A stretch of DNA of 46,069 bases from Candidatus Omnitrophota bacterium (GCA_002753465.1 PEAF01000011.1:1-46069); one strand, 5' to 3'; counted from the first letter of the stretch, positions 8,752 through 19,570 are shown. Notes: generated by a model not told the origin, from the sequence alone. Numbers and translations are program-made.

Positions 8752-9749
8752 ACCATGTACGCTGGACGTTTTGGCTATTTTCTTTATTAGGGCTCTTAGT
8801 GGCCGTGATGATGCTTTCCTTGTCTGTTGGAGCGGCGGGTATCCCTGTTACTAAGATCATCCCGGTATTCCTAGAGGGGCGCGGCAGCGCTGAGTACAGC
8901 ATCTTGTTCGATATCCGTTTGATGCGTATTATCCTCGGCTTTGCTATTGGGGGATCATTAAGTCTGGCCGGTGTTATTTTGCAGGGTCTGTTTCGTAATC
9001 CTTTGGTTGAACCATACACGCTGGGTATTTCCGGCGGTGCGGCCTTGGGCGTCGCGATCAATGTGGCCTTGGGGTTGGCGGTGTCCGGCCGGATTACAGG
9101 GCCATTGGCAGGGGTTCTGGGCGCCGGACTTGTTCTTGTATTCTTATATTTCTCGAATTTAAGGATGGGGGTCATCAAATTACAGGGTTTGCTGTTGAAC
9201 GGTGTCATGATCAGCTTTATCTGTTCATCGCTCGTGATGCTTTTGATGGCATTATCGAGCCGTGAAAGTTTGCAGGGGATCATATTCTGGATCATGGGGT
9301 GTTTGGGGGAATCGGAAGTGTCGCTTATCTGGTCCATGTTCATCGCCGCATGGGTATTATTGGTGGCGGCATATTTCTTTTGCCTGCCGTTGAATGCTTT
9401 AGCTTTGGGAGAAGAGGAGGCTCAGCATTTGGGCGTTCCTGTTGAGTGCACCAAGCGCAGCCTGTTTTTCCTAGCCGCGGTCTTGACGGGTTTTTGCGTG
9501 GCGGTCGCCGGCATGATCGGATTTGTCGGGCTTGTTGTGCCACATCTGATGAGAAGGCTCGTCGGGCATGATCACCGCATTTTACTGGGAGCCTCTTTCC
9601 TGGCGGGGGCGATCTTTCTGATCTTTTGTGACATGCTGGCACGGACCATCATTGCGCCCTTGGAACTCCCCGTTGGGGTGATCACGGGCATTGTCGGTGG
9701 CAGCCTTTTTGTGTATGCCCTTTCACGGGGGGAGGTTGATCATGCTTAA
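8748..9749 (+). CDS. btuC: Cobalamin ABC transporter permease BtuC (FecCD family)
   Basis: 'LDIRLMRIILGFAIGGSLSLAGVILQGLFRNPLVEPYTLGISGGAALG', 'GLVVPHLMRRLVGHDHR'. ATGA overlap with btuF. Confidence 0.93.
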   Translation: MNHVRWTFWLFSLLGLLVAVMMLSLSVGAAGIPVTKIIPVFLEGRGSAEYSILFDIRLMRIILGFAIGGSLSLAGVILQGLFRNPLVEPYTLGISGGAALGVAINVALGLAVSGRITGPLAGVLGAGLVLVFLYFSNLRMGVIKLQGLLLNGVMISFICSSLVMLLMALSSRESLQGIIFWIMGCLGESEVSLIWSMFIAAWVLLVAAYFFCLPLNALALGEEEAQHLGVPVECTKRSLFFLAAVLTGFCVAVAGMIGFVGLVVPHLMRRLVGHDHRILLGASFLAGAIFLIFCDMLARTIIAPLELPVGVITGIVGGSLFVYALSRGEVDHA

Positions 9750-10527
9750 GGTCAAGGCTTTAACGTGCGGGTACGGGGGCCGTGCCGTGGTATCAGGGGT
9801 TGATTTGGATGTTAAAAGCGGGGAATTTTTTGGTCTTATTGGCCCGAACGGATCGGGTAAGACGACACTTTTGAGGGCGCTCTCACGCATCATTAAGCCC
9901 ATGGCCGGGGATATTGCGCTTAACGGTAAAGCGTTGGGGAAGATGGCGTGGCGGGAAATAGCGCGCGATGTGGCCGTGGTGTCCCAGCAAGTGCCGGTGG
10001 CCGCTATGACAGTTGAAGAATTTGTGATGCTGGGAAGGCTTCCGCATTTTGCGCAAATGCAGTTTTTAGAGTCAGCTCATGATCGTAACATCACCCGTGA
10101 TTGCATGGCAACGACGGGTACGTTGTGTTTCAAAGATAAACCCCTGCAGCATCTTAGCGGCGGTGAAAGGCAGTTGGTGCAGATCACACGCGCGCTGGTG
10201 CAGCAGCCGAAAATGCTGCTTTTGGATGAGCCGACGGCGCATTTGGACATCACCCATCAGGTTGCGGTCATGGGGCTTTTAAAGCGTCTTGTGCGCGAGT
10301 TGGATGTGACGGTCTTAATGGTCCTGCATGACCTTAATTTAGCCAGTGAATATTGCGATCGCCTGGCGCTGGTAAGTGAGGGGCGTATTTATAAAACAGG
10401 GACCCCGCAGGAAGTGATGGAGCGCGGCATTATAGAAGCAGTTTACAAGACTACGATTACTGTCGGGAAAAGTCCTGTTTCATCCAAGCCGTATATTTTT
10501 ATTAATACATCAAAGGAGGAGAAATGA
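9742..10527 (+). CDS. btuD: Cobalamin ABC transporter ATPase BtuD
   Basis: Walker A 'GPNGSGKTT', signature 'LSGGERQLV', Walker B 'MLLLDEPTAHLD'. Start at 9742 overlaps btuC end. Confidence 0.93.
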   Translation: MLKVKALTCGYGGRAVVSGVDLDVKSGEFFGLIGPNGSGKTTLLRALSRIIKPMAGDIALNGKALGKMAWREIARDVAVVSQQVPVAAMTVEEFVMLGRLPHFAQMQFLESAHDRNITRDCMATTGTLCFKDKPLQHLSGGERQLVQITRALVQQPKMLLLDEPTAHLDITHQVAVMGLLKRLVRELDVTVLMVLHDLNLASEYCDRLALVSEGRIYKTGTPQEVMERGIIEAVYKTTITVGKSPVSSKPYIFINTSKEEK

Positions 10528-12530
10528 AGAGGTTAGTACTTATTATCGGGTTAATGTTCGCGGGTGTCGGCTCGCTCTGGGCCCAGGAAGTCAAGGATCT
10601 TGGGCAGATCGTGGTAACGCCGGACCGCTACGTTTCGGATGCGTCCGAGGCTGGTTCATACGTGACGGTCATTACGCGCCGTGATATTGCCGCATCAGGG
10701 GCGTTCACGCTGCCAGATCTTTTGGTCAGACAGGCGGGTGTTCATGTGTATAACAAAGGAAGTCAAAAGAGTTCCGTCATAGATATGGGCGGGTACAATG
10801 ATGCCGCGGTGAGCAATGTGCTGGTCATGCAAAACGGCCGCAGGCTTAACCCTTCAGATTCATCGGGGCCTGACCTAGCACAGATTCCGCTGGATACGAT
10901 CGAACGGATCGAGATCGTGCGCGGTGGGGCTTCTGTGCTTTACGGTGATAATGCGGTGGGCGGCGTGGTTAATATCATTACCCGCAGCGGGCACGAAGGG
11001 GTGAATGGCTCCATTGCAACCGAGCTCGGAAGTTATGATCGTAAGAAGCTGAGTGCTGATGTGAGTGCCGGGAAAAAGGACCTTACGGTGTATGTGTTTG
11101 GCGGGACGGAGCGGACCAACGGGTATCGTACGAACAATGCTTTTCAGGCCTCTGATGGGCAGGTTCGTTTGAACTGGAAAGCGGTGGAACTTTTGTCGCT
11201 GGGGATCGAGGCTGGCTGGCATGAGGATGATTATGGTTTGCCTAGCGGTTTGCATGCGGATCAGCTTGGCTCACTTGGGCGGCGCGGGAGCAGGACCCCG
11301 GATGATTTCGGGGATACACGCGACCGTTATTTACGTTTAACGTCAGAGTGGAAACCTTTTGACGCCAGCGGTGAATTCGGCACTTTGTCTTTGGATTACA
11401 CGCATCGTGACCGGGATACGTATGGTTTTTATTATTACACCAGCCCTGAGTGGGAGTTCTCCAAGACGGGGATACTGAATGATTCGGCCAATTTGAAATA
11501 CAGGATCGAGAAAGATATTGCCGGCAGGAAAGCAGGTTTGACCACAGGGGTTGATGTTGTCAGTGACCGCAGCCATGTGATCGACCAGTATAATCCATGG
11601 TCTTTGCAGGATGTGAATATCGCTAAAAAAGAGCAGGGTTATTATTTTCTGGCCCAGTACGATGTTCTAGATAAGTTGACAGCTGATATTGGCGGGCGCC
11701 ACGAGAAAGCGGACTATACGTTCATCAGCCATGACATGGGGACTAAGGACAAAACGGCTCCGACAGCGAATGTATGGGGCGGCGGTTTGAAGTATGATTA
11801 TGCGCAAGGGTCCAATGTGTTTATTCGTGCGGATGAAACGTTCCGTTTTCTTAATACGGATGAGTATTTCAGCCGTTGGACGGGTCTGAATACGACGCTG
11901 CGTCAACAAACGGGGATCGATTACAGGGCAGGGGTTAAGCATGCCTTCGGTGAAGTTTTTGAGGCAAGGCTGACGCCGTTTATGACATTGAATAAAGAGG
12001 AGATCTTTCTGGATCCAACTGTGAGCCCTGGCAACAACAATAATTACGGGCGTACGCGTCGTTTGGGTGTGGATCTGGGACAGACATTCCATATGGTCCC
12101 TGCCTTGAAAGTGGCTGGATTGAGATCAACGGATATCAATGTGGATTATACGTACTTGGATGCTGAGTTTTCCGGAGGTTCATTTGGTGGCAAACGCTTG
12201 CCTATGACGCCCAGACATCAGGTTTCTGTCGGGATGAATATAGCTGCCAAGTCGGGGTTGTCGCTCAATGTGATGGGGCGTTTTCTGGGGGCTCAGTATG
12301 GGATCAATGATGATGCGAACAGGCGCGCGCCGATCAAAGCACGCGTGATTGCCGATACGCGCTTAGGGTATGCGTTTAATCCAAATTGGGATACGTTCGT
12401 GGGAGTTAATAACGTTTTTGACAAGCGTTACTACGAGTATGTTGCTTTTGGGGCAGGGGCATCGACCAACATTGATTACTATCCCGCCATTGGCCGCAAT
12501 TATGTGGCAGGGATGAAGTATAAGTTTTAA
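10524..12530 (+). CDS. btuB: TonB-dependent receptor, BtuB-like
   Basis: TonB box-like 'LGQIVVTPDRY', plug domain 'IERIEIVRGGASVLYGDNAVGGVVNIITRSG', terminal barrel strand ending in F; in btu operon. Confidence 0.9.
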   Translation: MKRLVLIIGLMFAGVGSLWAQEVKDLGQIVVTPDRYVSDASEAGSYVTVITRRDIAASGAFTLPDLLVRQAGVHVYNKGSQKSSVIDMGGYNDAAVSNVLVMQNGRRLNPSDSSGPDLAQIPLDTIERIEIVRGGASVLYGDNAVGGVVNIITRSGHEGVNGSIATELGSYDRKKLSADVSAGKKDLTVYVFGGTERTNGYRTNNAFQASDGQVRLNWKAVELLSLGIEAGWHEDDYGLPSGLHADQLGSLGRRGSRTPDDFGDTRDRYLRLTSEWKPFDASGEFGTLSLDYTHRDRDTYGFYYYTSPEWEFSKTGILNDSANLKYRIEKDIAGRKAGLTTGVDVVSDRSHVIDQYNPWSLQDVNIAKKEQGYYFLAQYDVLDKLTADIGGRHEKADYTFISHDMGTKDKTAPTANVWGGGLKYDYAQGSNVFIRADETFRFLNTDEYFSRWTGLNTTLRQQTGIDYRAGVKHAFGEVFEARLTPFMTLNKEEIFLDPTVSPGNNNNYGRTRRLGVDLGQTFHMVPALKVAGLRSTDINVDYTYLDAEFSGGSFGGKRLPMTPRHQVSVGMNIAAKSGLSLNVMGRFLGAQYGINDDANRRAPIKARVIADTRLGYAFNPNWDTFVGVNNVFDKRYYEYVAFGAGASTNIDYYPAIGRNYVAGMKYKF

Positions 12531-12544
12531 AGTTTTAGAATCAG

Positions 12545-12599
12545 AATTACGGGGACATGTACCAAATTGCTTTTTAATTGGGTACGTGTCCCCGTAATT
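12545..12599. repeat. 55-bp palindromic intergenic element, copy 1
   Basis: aattacggggacatgtaccaaatt-gctttt-taattgggtacgtgtccccgtaatt; near-perfect inverted repeat. Confidence 0.9.
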
Positions 12600-12775
12600 A
12601 TTCCCCTAAATACTCACACTATCAATCAGTTACAACATTTCAAGATAACGTTACCAGACAGGGTGTCATCTACCCTTGTTTTAGTTATCTTTTTACATAT
12701 ATATTTATACGTGGTGGAGGTCGTTGTGCAGGAAGCGTATTCTATATATAGGTGTGGCCTAAGGGGCGGCCGATT

Positions 12776-15700
12776 ATGCGGAAGATAACATCATTCTTTA
12801 TCCTTATAGCATTTGTCCTGAGTTGTGTGATGCCCCCGCAGGGCTTTGCCCAGTCATTAACAGCTATTGGTTTGATGCCGGCACCTGGTACCCAGGTGAG
12901 TTTGACAGGTTCTTATACGCCTACGCACCTCAAAGGCATGGTGATCAATCCCAATGATCCATTCAAATTCGATTTTATCGTCTACCGTGGTGATGAAAAG
13001 CTTACACCCGAACAGAAACAGACCGAATATCCCAAGTTGATCAAATATTTTCTGGCGTCTTTGTCCGTTCCTGATACAGATCAGTGGGTCAACTTATCGC
13101 CTTACGAAAAAGAGCGGATTATCCCGGATAATTTTGGATTGACGGAGATGGGGCGTGACCTTTTGGCGCAGGATTACCTTCTTAAACAGGTCGCAGCATC
13201 GTTGACCAACCCCGATACAGATCTGGGTAAACAGTTTTGGGATGAAGTTTACGCCAAGTCGTATGAGAAATTTGGAACGACGGATATCCCTACGGATGTG
13301 TTCAATAAAGTTTGGATCACGCCGGATAAAGCTGTTGTCTTTGAAAAGGGGAATGCCGTGGTCATCATCGAGCATCATTTAAAAGTGCAGATGGAGAGCG
13401 ATTATAGGGCTATGCAGATGAACGCGGCCACGACGGCAACAGAACAGGATAATGAAGCGGTAAGGATCTCCAAGCAGGTGATGCGCGAGGTCATTATCCC
13501 GGCGATCGAAAAAGAGGTGAATGAAGGCAAGAGCTTTGCTCCGGTGCGGCAGGTTTATGGCGGCATGCTTTTGGCCACGTGGTATAAACGCGCACTCAGG
13601 GAATCGATTTTGGGCAAGGTTTATGCGGATCAGGGCAAGGTCAAGGGTATTGACCAGGACCCGGCGAATAATCAGCAGATTTATCAGGAATATGTCAAGG
13701 CGTTCAAGGTGGGCGTTTTTAATATGATCAAGGAAGATGTGGACCGCTACTCGCAGGAGATGATCCCGCGCAAGTATTTCTCCGGCGGTCTAAAGAATGA
13801 TTTTGCTCAGGTGTTAGTGATCGACCATACTCAGGCCGGTGAGGTGAAAGCACGAGAGATGATCAGCGATGACGACATCGTTAAGACTGAAATGAAGAAT
13901 TCAGACAGCTCAGCTCAGGACCGTGCCAGGGATTGGGTTACTGGTCAAGACGGCACGCTTATGGAACGATTTTCGAACGAAGGTATGCAGGCGTCGATTG
14001 ATCATGTTTGGAGTAACCCTGTCCTGAAGGAAGATATTTTAAGTATGGCAGGGTTAAAGGAATTGAAGAATCCCAGGATAATGTATGGCGGGCAGGGAAG
14101 CACAAAAGATGTTGCTTTTATTAAAGGGCAGGATGCTGACGGGAAATCGATTTCCATTGCGGTGAGGTTTTATAAATCGAATCATACGCCTTTTAAGAAG
14201 ATCGATGCGTTTGCGCAAGAGGAAGTTGCCGCGAATCTTGAAGACACGACTTCCGTGAAAGTATTCGGGTATCATTCATTTGCAGATTACTACAACAATA
14301 AGGCTATCAATGAGCTGGAGGATACTGTATTTACGGGCGCTGGATATGCAGGATTTTCAGTTGGTCAATATCTTCCATATAAGGTGACCGCATTAGAGAA
14401 CTCAGGGTTAAAGAGCAGTAATGTATATGCAGGGTTAATAGCTACGACTCTTTTAAGGTGGCTATTAAAAGGTGAATTTATGGGTGATCTTAAATTTGAG
14501 AATTTCGGTGTCGATACTGACGGTGCGGTTAAGATCATTGATACAGGGGATATGCATCAGGTGAGTTATGCGGACAGTGTTGTCAATGAACTGATATCAT
14601 TTTTCGAGAAAAAGGGATTATTAACTGATCCTGTTCAGAAGAAAGAGATATTAAAAGGGTTTAATTTGGGGCTGTCAAGGTTTTGGGATTTACAGCCTGA
14701 AAGTTTCCAAAAGTTGATGGACGGCCCTGATGAGCTCAATGCCATCCTTAATATTGAAACTAGTGTTAATAATTATATTAATCCCGGGGATCATGCTCAA
14801 GTTGATGCCGCGATGCAAGGATGGCGGGGGACGCAGAAGAAGTTCGAACGCCGGAAAAACACCGAAGCATATATTATGAGAGCCCTCAAGGCTGCTGGTG
14901 TTGCTGTTGCGGGGGTTGCCATGTATGGGATTATTAATTTGGGTACTTCAGCCGCAGCGCAGAGAAGTTATCCGGTGCCGAACATGCCAACCGTGAAGGT
15001 TGTTAAAGTTTATGATCAGAAAGGCCATGCTACGGCGGTTTCCATTGATGAAGCCAGTCCTGAGAATAATGCTGTTTTGAGTAAAGACCGTGCGATGAAG
15101 TCAACATTAGTGGCTGCCGCGATCTTGTTGGCTACGTTTATGAATGTTTCTTTGGCATCTGCGGCCGGTATTAATACGAAGACTCCTGATTCTCAGGAGT
15201 TGTCGGTAAAGAAAGAAATTACCGCTGATCCGATATTAGTAGAGTTGAATCGACTGCAAAGGGGTGCTGTTAATCCTTTCTTGATCCATAAGCAGGGCAA
15301 AGGATCATCAGGTTTTATGTCGATAAGCTTGGATAAATTAAGAGAAAACCTTAAGAATCCCGACACACTTACTGTGTTTTTTGGTTTAATGATGAAGAAT
15401 GTTTATTCGAGTTTTGAAGTTCCTGAAAGTGTTATGCCTTCTGATATTGTTAAAGAGCTTAAAGGCCTCACGAAGGGACTAACCATTGAAGGATCAAATA
15501 TTTCACCCCTCTTGCAAGAAGCGGTTAAGTTTGACGCACGCGACATTGCCAAGACGGAGGCCGTTAAACTTTATTATGATGCTAATAATGGCAATGAGAT
15601 CGGGGTCTTATTCTTTGATCGTATTTCTTCGGCAGATGTTAAAGAGAACGTGGGTGGTATTGACATGAATGCCGCTAATCTGAACATGCAGATCAAGCGT

Positions 15701-15820
15701 GACGGGGCTGGTGTTCCATTGCCTGTCAGCCAGCAGGATCTTGAGAATATCCGCATTGACGGCCTTGTGCCCGTGATCCTGGATATTAAACCGGCAGCGG
15801 GGATACCGTTATTTAGTTGA
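12776..15820 (+). CDS. Large secreted multidomain protein with central protein-kinase/APH-like signature
   Basis: Signal peptide MRKITSFFILIAFVLSCVMPPQGFAQS; kinase-like 'MYGGQGSTKDVAFIKG..ISIAVRFYK' and 'GDLKFENFGVDTDGAVKIIDTGD'; internal hydrophobic AxA-like segments. ATG 12776 in frame with ORF-track start 12752. Confidence 0.8.
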   Translation: MRKITSFFILIAFVLSCVMPPQGFAQSLTAIGLMPAPGTQVSLTGSYTPTHLKGMVINPNDPFKFDFIVYRGDEKLTPEQKQTEYPKLIKYFLASLSVPDTDQWVNLSPYEKERIIPDNFGLTEMGRDLLAQDYLLKQVAASLTNPDTDLGKQFWDEVYAKSYEKFGTTDIPTDVFNKVWITPDKAVVFEKGNAVVIIEHHLKVQMESDYRAMQMNAATTATEQDNEAVRISKQVMREVIIPAIEKEVNEGKSFAPVRQVYGGMLLATWYKRALRESILGKVYADQGKVKGIDQDPANNQQIYQEYVKAFKVGVFNMIKEDVDRYSQEMIPRKYFSGGLKNDFAQVLVIDHTQAGEVKAREMISDDDIVKTEMKNSDSSAQDRARDWVTGQDGTLMERFSNEGMQASIDHVWSNPVLKEDILSMAGLKELKNPRIMYGGQGSTKDVAFIKGQDADGKSISIAVRFYKSNHTPFKKIDAFAQEEVAANLEDTTSVKVFGYHSFADYYNNKAINELEDTVFTGAGYAGFSVGQYLPYKVTALENSGLKSSNVYAGLIATTLLRWLLKGEFMGDLKFENFGVDTDGAVKIIDTGDMHQVSYADSVVNELISFFEKKGLLTDPVQKKEILKGFNLGLSRFWDLQPESFQKLMDGPDELNAILNIETSVNNYINPGDHAQVDAAMQGWRGTQKKFERRKNTEAYIMRALKAAGVAVAGVAMYGIINLGTSAAAQRSYPVPNMPTVKVVKVYDQKGHATAVSIDEASPENNAVLSKDRAMKSTLVAAAILLATFMNVSLASAAGINTKTPDSQELSVKKEITADPILVELNRLQRGAVNPFLIHKQGKGSSGFMSISLDKLRENLKNPDTLTVFFGLMMKNVYSSFEVPESVMPSDIVKELKGLTKGLTIEGSNISPLLQEAVKFDARDIAKTEAVKLYYDANNGNEIGVLFFDRISSADVKENVGGIDMNAANLNMQIKRDGAGVPLPVSQQDLENIRIDGLVPVILDIKPAAGIPLFS

Positions 15821-15832
15821 TGATTGACATGT

Positions 15833-15887
15833 AATTAAGGGGACACGTACCAAATTAAAAGGTAATTTGGTACGTGTCCCCTTAATT
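15833..15887. repeat. 55-bp palindromic intergenic element, copy 2 (perfect 25-bp arms)
   Basis: aattaaggggacacgtaccaaatta-aaagg-taatttggtacgtgtccccttaatt. Confidence 0.95.
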
Positions 15888-15889
15888 CT

Positions 15890-18800
15890 TTATGCCAATA
15901 CCGGCGCGAGCCATTTAGCCATCACATCAACGCTCATACCTTTGCGTCGGGCATAATCTTCAAGTTGAGTGCGGTCAATATGCCCGAGCGGAAAATAGGT
16001 CGATCCCGGGTGGGCGAAGTATTGCCCGCATACGGAAGCGGCAGGCGTCATCATGAGGCTTTCGGTCAGCCCGATACCCGTAAGTGCGGTGGCATTGAGC
16101 AAATTAAAGAGCGTGATCTTTTCTGTATGATCAGGGCAGGCCGGATAGCCGGGTGCCGGGCGTATGCCGCGATAGCGCGCGCTGAGGATATCATCCAGTG
16201 AAAGATCTTCGTTGGGAGAGTAGCCCCAGTAAGTCTTGCGTACGTTCTCATGCAGCACTTCGGTAAAAGCTTCCGCGAGGCGGTCAGCCAGGGTTTTTAA
16301 GAGCATGACTTTATAGCCGTCATTGTCGACATATTTGATAGCTTCGTCCATGCCTATACCGCCAGTAGCCGCAAACCCGCCGATGTAATCTTTAATGCCG
16401 CTTTCTTTGGGCGCAATAAGGTCCGCGATCGCCATGAAAGGCTGGTCAGGATCGGTCCTCACACCTTGCTGGCGCAGGGAATGGAAGGTCGCGATCTTTT
16501 GAGCGCGCGATTCATCCGCATAGACCTCAATATCTTCACCGACGCTGTTAGCCGCAAATAAACCGACAACGCCGTTGCATGTCAGGAGTTTCTTGGCCAT
16601 GATCTCGTCAAGCATGTTCTGAGCGTCGTGGTAAAGTTTGGCTACTTCAGCACCGACCTTGGCATCCTTTAAGATCCCGGGATAGCGGCCTTTGAATCCC
16701 CACGCAAGGCAGAAAAATGACCAGTCGATCTTCTCGCGAACAGCCCTGATATCAAACCCTTTGAATGTTTTGGTCCCTAAAAATGATGGTGTGGTGATGG
16801 GCACGTTTTTCCAGTCGCTCACCATTTTGCCGCGGCGGGCTTCAGCGAGGGGGACTAATTTCCACTGTGAACGCTCTTTTTCAAAACTTTCACGCACCTT
16901 AGTCTGATGCGCCTTATGTTCGGCAATAAACGCATCGCGTGTCGCCGGGTTCATAAGGCAGCGGCAAGCGCCGACGCTCTTGGACGCATCTTTCATATGG
17001 ACCACCGGGCCAGAATAGGCAGGGGCGATCTTGACCGCGGTATGCGCTTCGGACGTTGTCGCACCACCTAAAGTCAGCGGGATGGTAAATCCCTGTGCTT
17101 CCATTTCTGTGGCGATATGGACCATTTCATCGAGTGATGGTGTAATGAGCCCTGAAAGCCCGATGATGTCAGCCTTGAGCTCCCTGGCTTTGGCCAGGAT
17201 CGTGGCGCAGGGCACCATGACGCCCAGGTCAATGATCTCAAAATTATTACACGCCAGTACAACGCTGGCAATATTCTTGCCGATATCGTGCACATCACCT
17301 TTAACGGTGGCCATGAGGATACGTCCGGCAGACCTGGCTGATCCGGCTTTATCTTTCTCGATAGCCGGCTGCAGATAAGCCACGGCTTTTTTCATCACAC
17401 GCGCGCTTTTAACGACCTGAGGCAGGAACATTTTTCCTGAGCCGAACAGTTCACCCACATGGTTCATGCCATCCATTAAAGGGCCTTCAATGATGGAGAG
17501 AGGTTTCGGGTATTTCTTTAATGCTTCTTCAAGGTCGGCATCAATGAAGTCTGTAATGCCTTTGACCATGGCATGGGCGAGGCGTGCTTCAAGTGTTTCA
17601 CTGCGCCAGGCCTGATCTTCGACGATCTTTTTGCCTTGATCCTTAAGGGTTTGGGCAAAGCTGATAAGTTTCTCAGTTGATTCGCCGTTGCGGTTAAGGA
17701 CAACATCTTCGACTAAATTCAAAAATTCGGCCGGGATCTGGTCAAGGACCGTGATCATGCCGGCATTAACGATACCCATATCCATGCCGGCCTTGATGGC
17801 GTGGTAGAGGAATACAGAGTGCATGGCCTCACGCACATGGTCATTGCCCCGGAATGAGAAAGATACATTGCTCACGCCGCCGGAAACACGGCAGTGGGGC
17901 AGGGTGGCTTTGATCGTGCGGGTCGCTTCAATGAAATCGACCGCATAATTGTTGTGGGCATCAATACCTGTCGCGACGGCAAAGATGTTGGGGTCGAAAA
18001 TGATATCTTCTGGCGCAAAACCGATCTCATCGACCAGGATCTTATAGGCGCGGGTGCAGATAGTGACCTTGCGTTGCTGCGTATCAGCCTGGCCATTTTC
18101 GTCAAAAGCCATAACGACGGTGGCCGCACCGTATTTCTTGATCTGCCGGGCGCGGTCTTTGAAAAGTTCTTCACCTTCCTTAAGCGAAATTGAATTGACG
18201 ATACCTTTGCCTTGCAGGCATTTGAGGCCAGCCTCGATCACATCCCATTTAGAGGAGTCGATCATGACAGGGACGCGCGCAATATCCGGCTCGCTCATGG
18301 CCAGGTTCAGGAATTTGACCATGGCGGCTTTGGAATCCAGCATGGCCTCGTCCATATTGATATCGATGACCTGGGCACCGGCATCAACCTGCTGGCGGGC
18401 GATGACCAGGGCTTCATCATAGTTGCCGTCAATGATAAGCTTGGCGAATTTTCTGGAACCTGTCACATTGGTGCGTTCGCCGACATTAACAAAGTTCATG
18501 CCTTCACGCAGGATGAGCGGTTCAAGCCCGCTGTAATTGGAAACAGGTGTTACGGTAGGTACCGGACGCGGCGGTATATTCTTTACTGTTTCAGCAATGG
18601 CTTTAATATGGTCCGGGGTTGAACCGCAACAGCCACCCAGAATATTAATGAGTTTATGATCTGCAAAGTCTTTGACGAGGGCGGCCATTTCAGCCGGCGT
18701 CTGGTCGTATTGCCCGAATTGATTGGGCAAGCCCGCATTAGGATACGCGCTGATGAACGTGTCCGCCATGGAGGACAATGTTTCAATGTGGGGCTTCATA

Positions 18801-19564
18801 TCTTTAGCACCCAGCGCGCAGTTGAAGCCGATGGCCAGCGGGTTGGCGTGCTTGACCGAGATCCAGAAAGCTTCGGCTGTCTGGCCTGAAAGTGTGCGGC
18901 CTGAGGCGTCCGTGATGGTGCCGGAAAGCATGATAGGAAGCGGGCGTTGGGCCGACTCATTATAGGTTAGCGCGGCATAGATCGCGGCCTTGGCGTTCAG
19001 GGTGTCGAATATGGTCTCAATGAGCAGCAGGTCAACTTCGCCCTCACCAAGGCCTTTTATCTGTTCGCCATAGGCTCTGACTAATTGGTCAAAATTGACG
19101 GCGCGGTAAGACGGGTCATTCACGTCTGGGGAGATGGACGCGGTGCGATTGGTCGGGCCAATGGAACCGGCTACAAAACGCGGCTTTTGAGGATCTTTGG
19201 CCGTGAATTCATCGGCGACTTTACGTGCTAATTTCGCGGAGGCCACGTTCAGTTCATGCACGAGGCTTTCCATGTGATAATCCGCCATGCTGATGGCATT
19301 GGCGTTGAAGGTATTGCTTTCAATGATGTCCGCGCCCGCTTCCAGATAAAGTTTGTGGATGCCGGCAATGACATCAGGGCGTGTGATAGAAAGAAGGTCA
19401 TTATTGCCTTTAAGATCACTGGCCCAGTCCTTGAAACGGGGTCCGCGATAGTCCTCTTCAGTCAGTTTGTGCCGCTGGATCATGGTGCCCATGGCGCCGT
19501 CGAGAATGAGGATGCGTTTTCTAAGTTCTTGGGCGATGGGGTATCGGGTAAATTTATTTTTCAT
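15890..19564 (-). CDS. metH: Cobalamin-dependent methionine synthase MetH
   Basis: '[14 protein letters not shown]', Zn site '[11 protein letters not shown]', '[18 protein letters not shown]', B12-binding '[12 protein letters not shown]', activation-domain '[14 protein letters not shown]'. Confidence 0.98.
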   Translation of the reverse strand: MKNKFTRYPIAQELRKRILILDGAMGTMIQRHKLTEEDYRGPRFKDWASDLKGNNDLLSITRPDVIAGIHKLYLEAGADIIESNTFNANAISMADYHMESLVHELNVASAKLARKVADEFTAKDPQKPRFVAGSIGPTNRTASISPDVNDPSYRAVNFDQLVRAYGEQIKGLGEGEVDLLLIETIFDTLNAKAAIYAALTYNESAQRPLPIMLSGTITDASGRTLSGQTAEAFWISVKHANPLAIGFNCALGAKDMKPHIETLSSMADTFISAYPNAGLPNQFGQYDQTPAEMAALVKDFADHKLINILGGCCGSTPDHIKAIAETVKNIPPRPVPTVTPVSNYSGLEPLILREGMNFVNVGERTNVTGSRKFAKLIIDGNYDEALVIARQQVDAGAQVIDINMDEAMLDSKAAMVKFLNLAMSEPDIARVPVMIDSSKWDVIEAGLKCLQGKGIVNSISLKEGEELFKDRARQIKKYGAATVVMAFDENGQADTQQRKVTICTRAYKILVDEIGFAPEDIIFDPNIFAVATGIDAHNNYAVDFIEATRTIKATLPHCRVSGGVSNVSFSFRGNDHVREAMHSVFLYHAIKAGMDMGIVNAGMITVLDQIPAEFLNLVEDVVLNRNGESTEKLISFAQTLKDQGKKIVEDQAWRSETLEARLAHAMVKGITDFIDADLEEALKKYPKPLSIIEGPLMDGMNHVGELFGSGKMFLPQVVKSARVMKKAVAYLQPAIEKDKAGSARSAGRILMATVKGDVHDIGKNIASVVLACNNFEIIDLGVMVPCATILAKARELKADIIGLSGLITPSLDEMVHIATEMEAQGFTIPLTLGGATTSEAHTAVKIAPAYSGPVVHMKDASKSVGACRCLMNPATRDAFIAEHKAHQTKVRESFEKERSQWKLVPLAEARRGKMVSDWKNVPITTPSFLGTKTFKGFDIRAVREKIDWSFFCLAWGFKGRYPGILKDAKVGAEVAKLYHDAQNMLDEIMAKKLLTCNGVVGLFAANSVGEDIEVYADESRAQKIATFHSLRQQGVRTDPDQPFMAIADLIAPKESGIKDYIGGFAATGGIGMDEAIKYVDNDGYKVMLLKTLADRLAEAFTEVLHENVRKTYWGYSPNEDLSLDDILSARYRGIRPAPGYPACPDHTEKITLFNLLNATALTGIGLTESLMMTPAASVCGQYFAHPGSTYFPLGHIDRTQLEDYARRKGMSVDVMAKWLAPVLA

Positions 19565-19570
19565 GGTATG

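Noticed and set aside
8717-9343. 208-aa minus-strand ORF
   Set aside because: Antisense to btuC, which is strongly supported.
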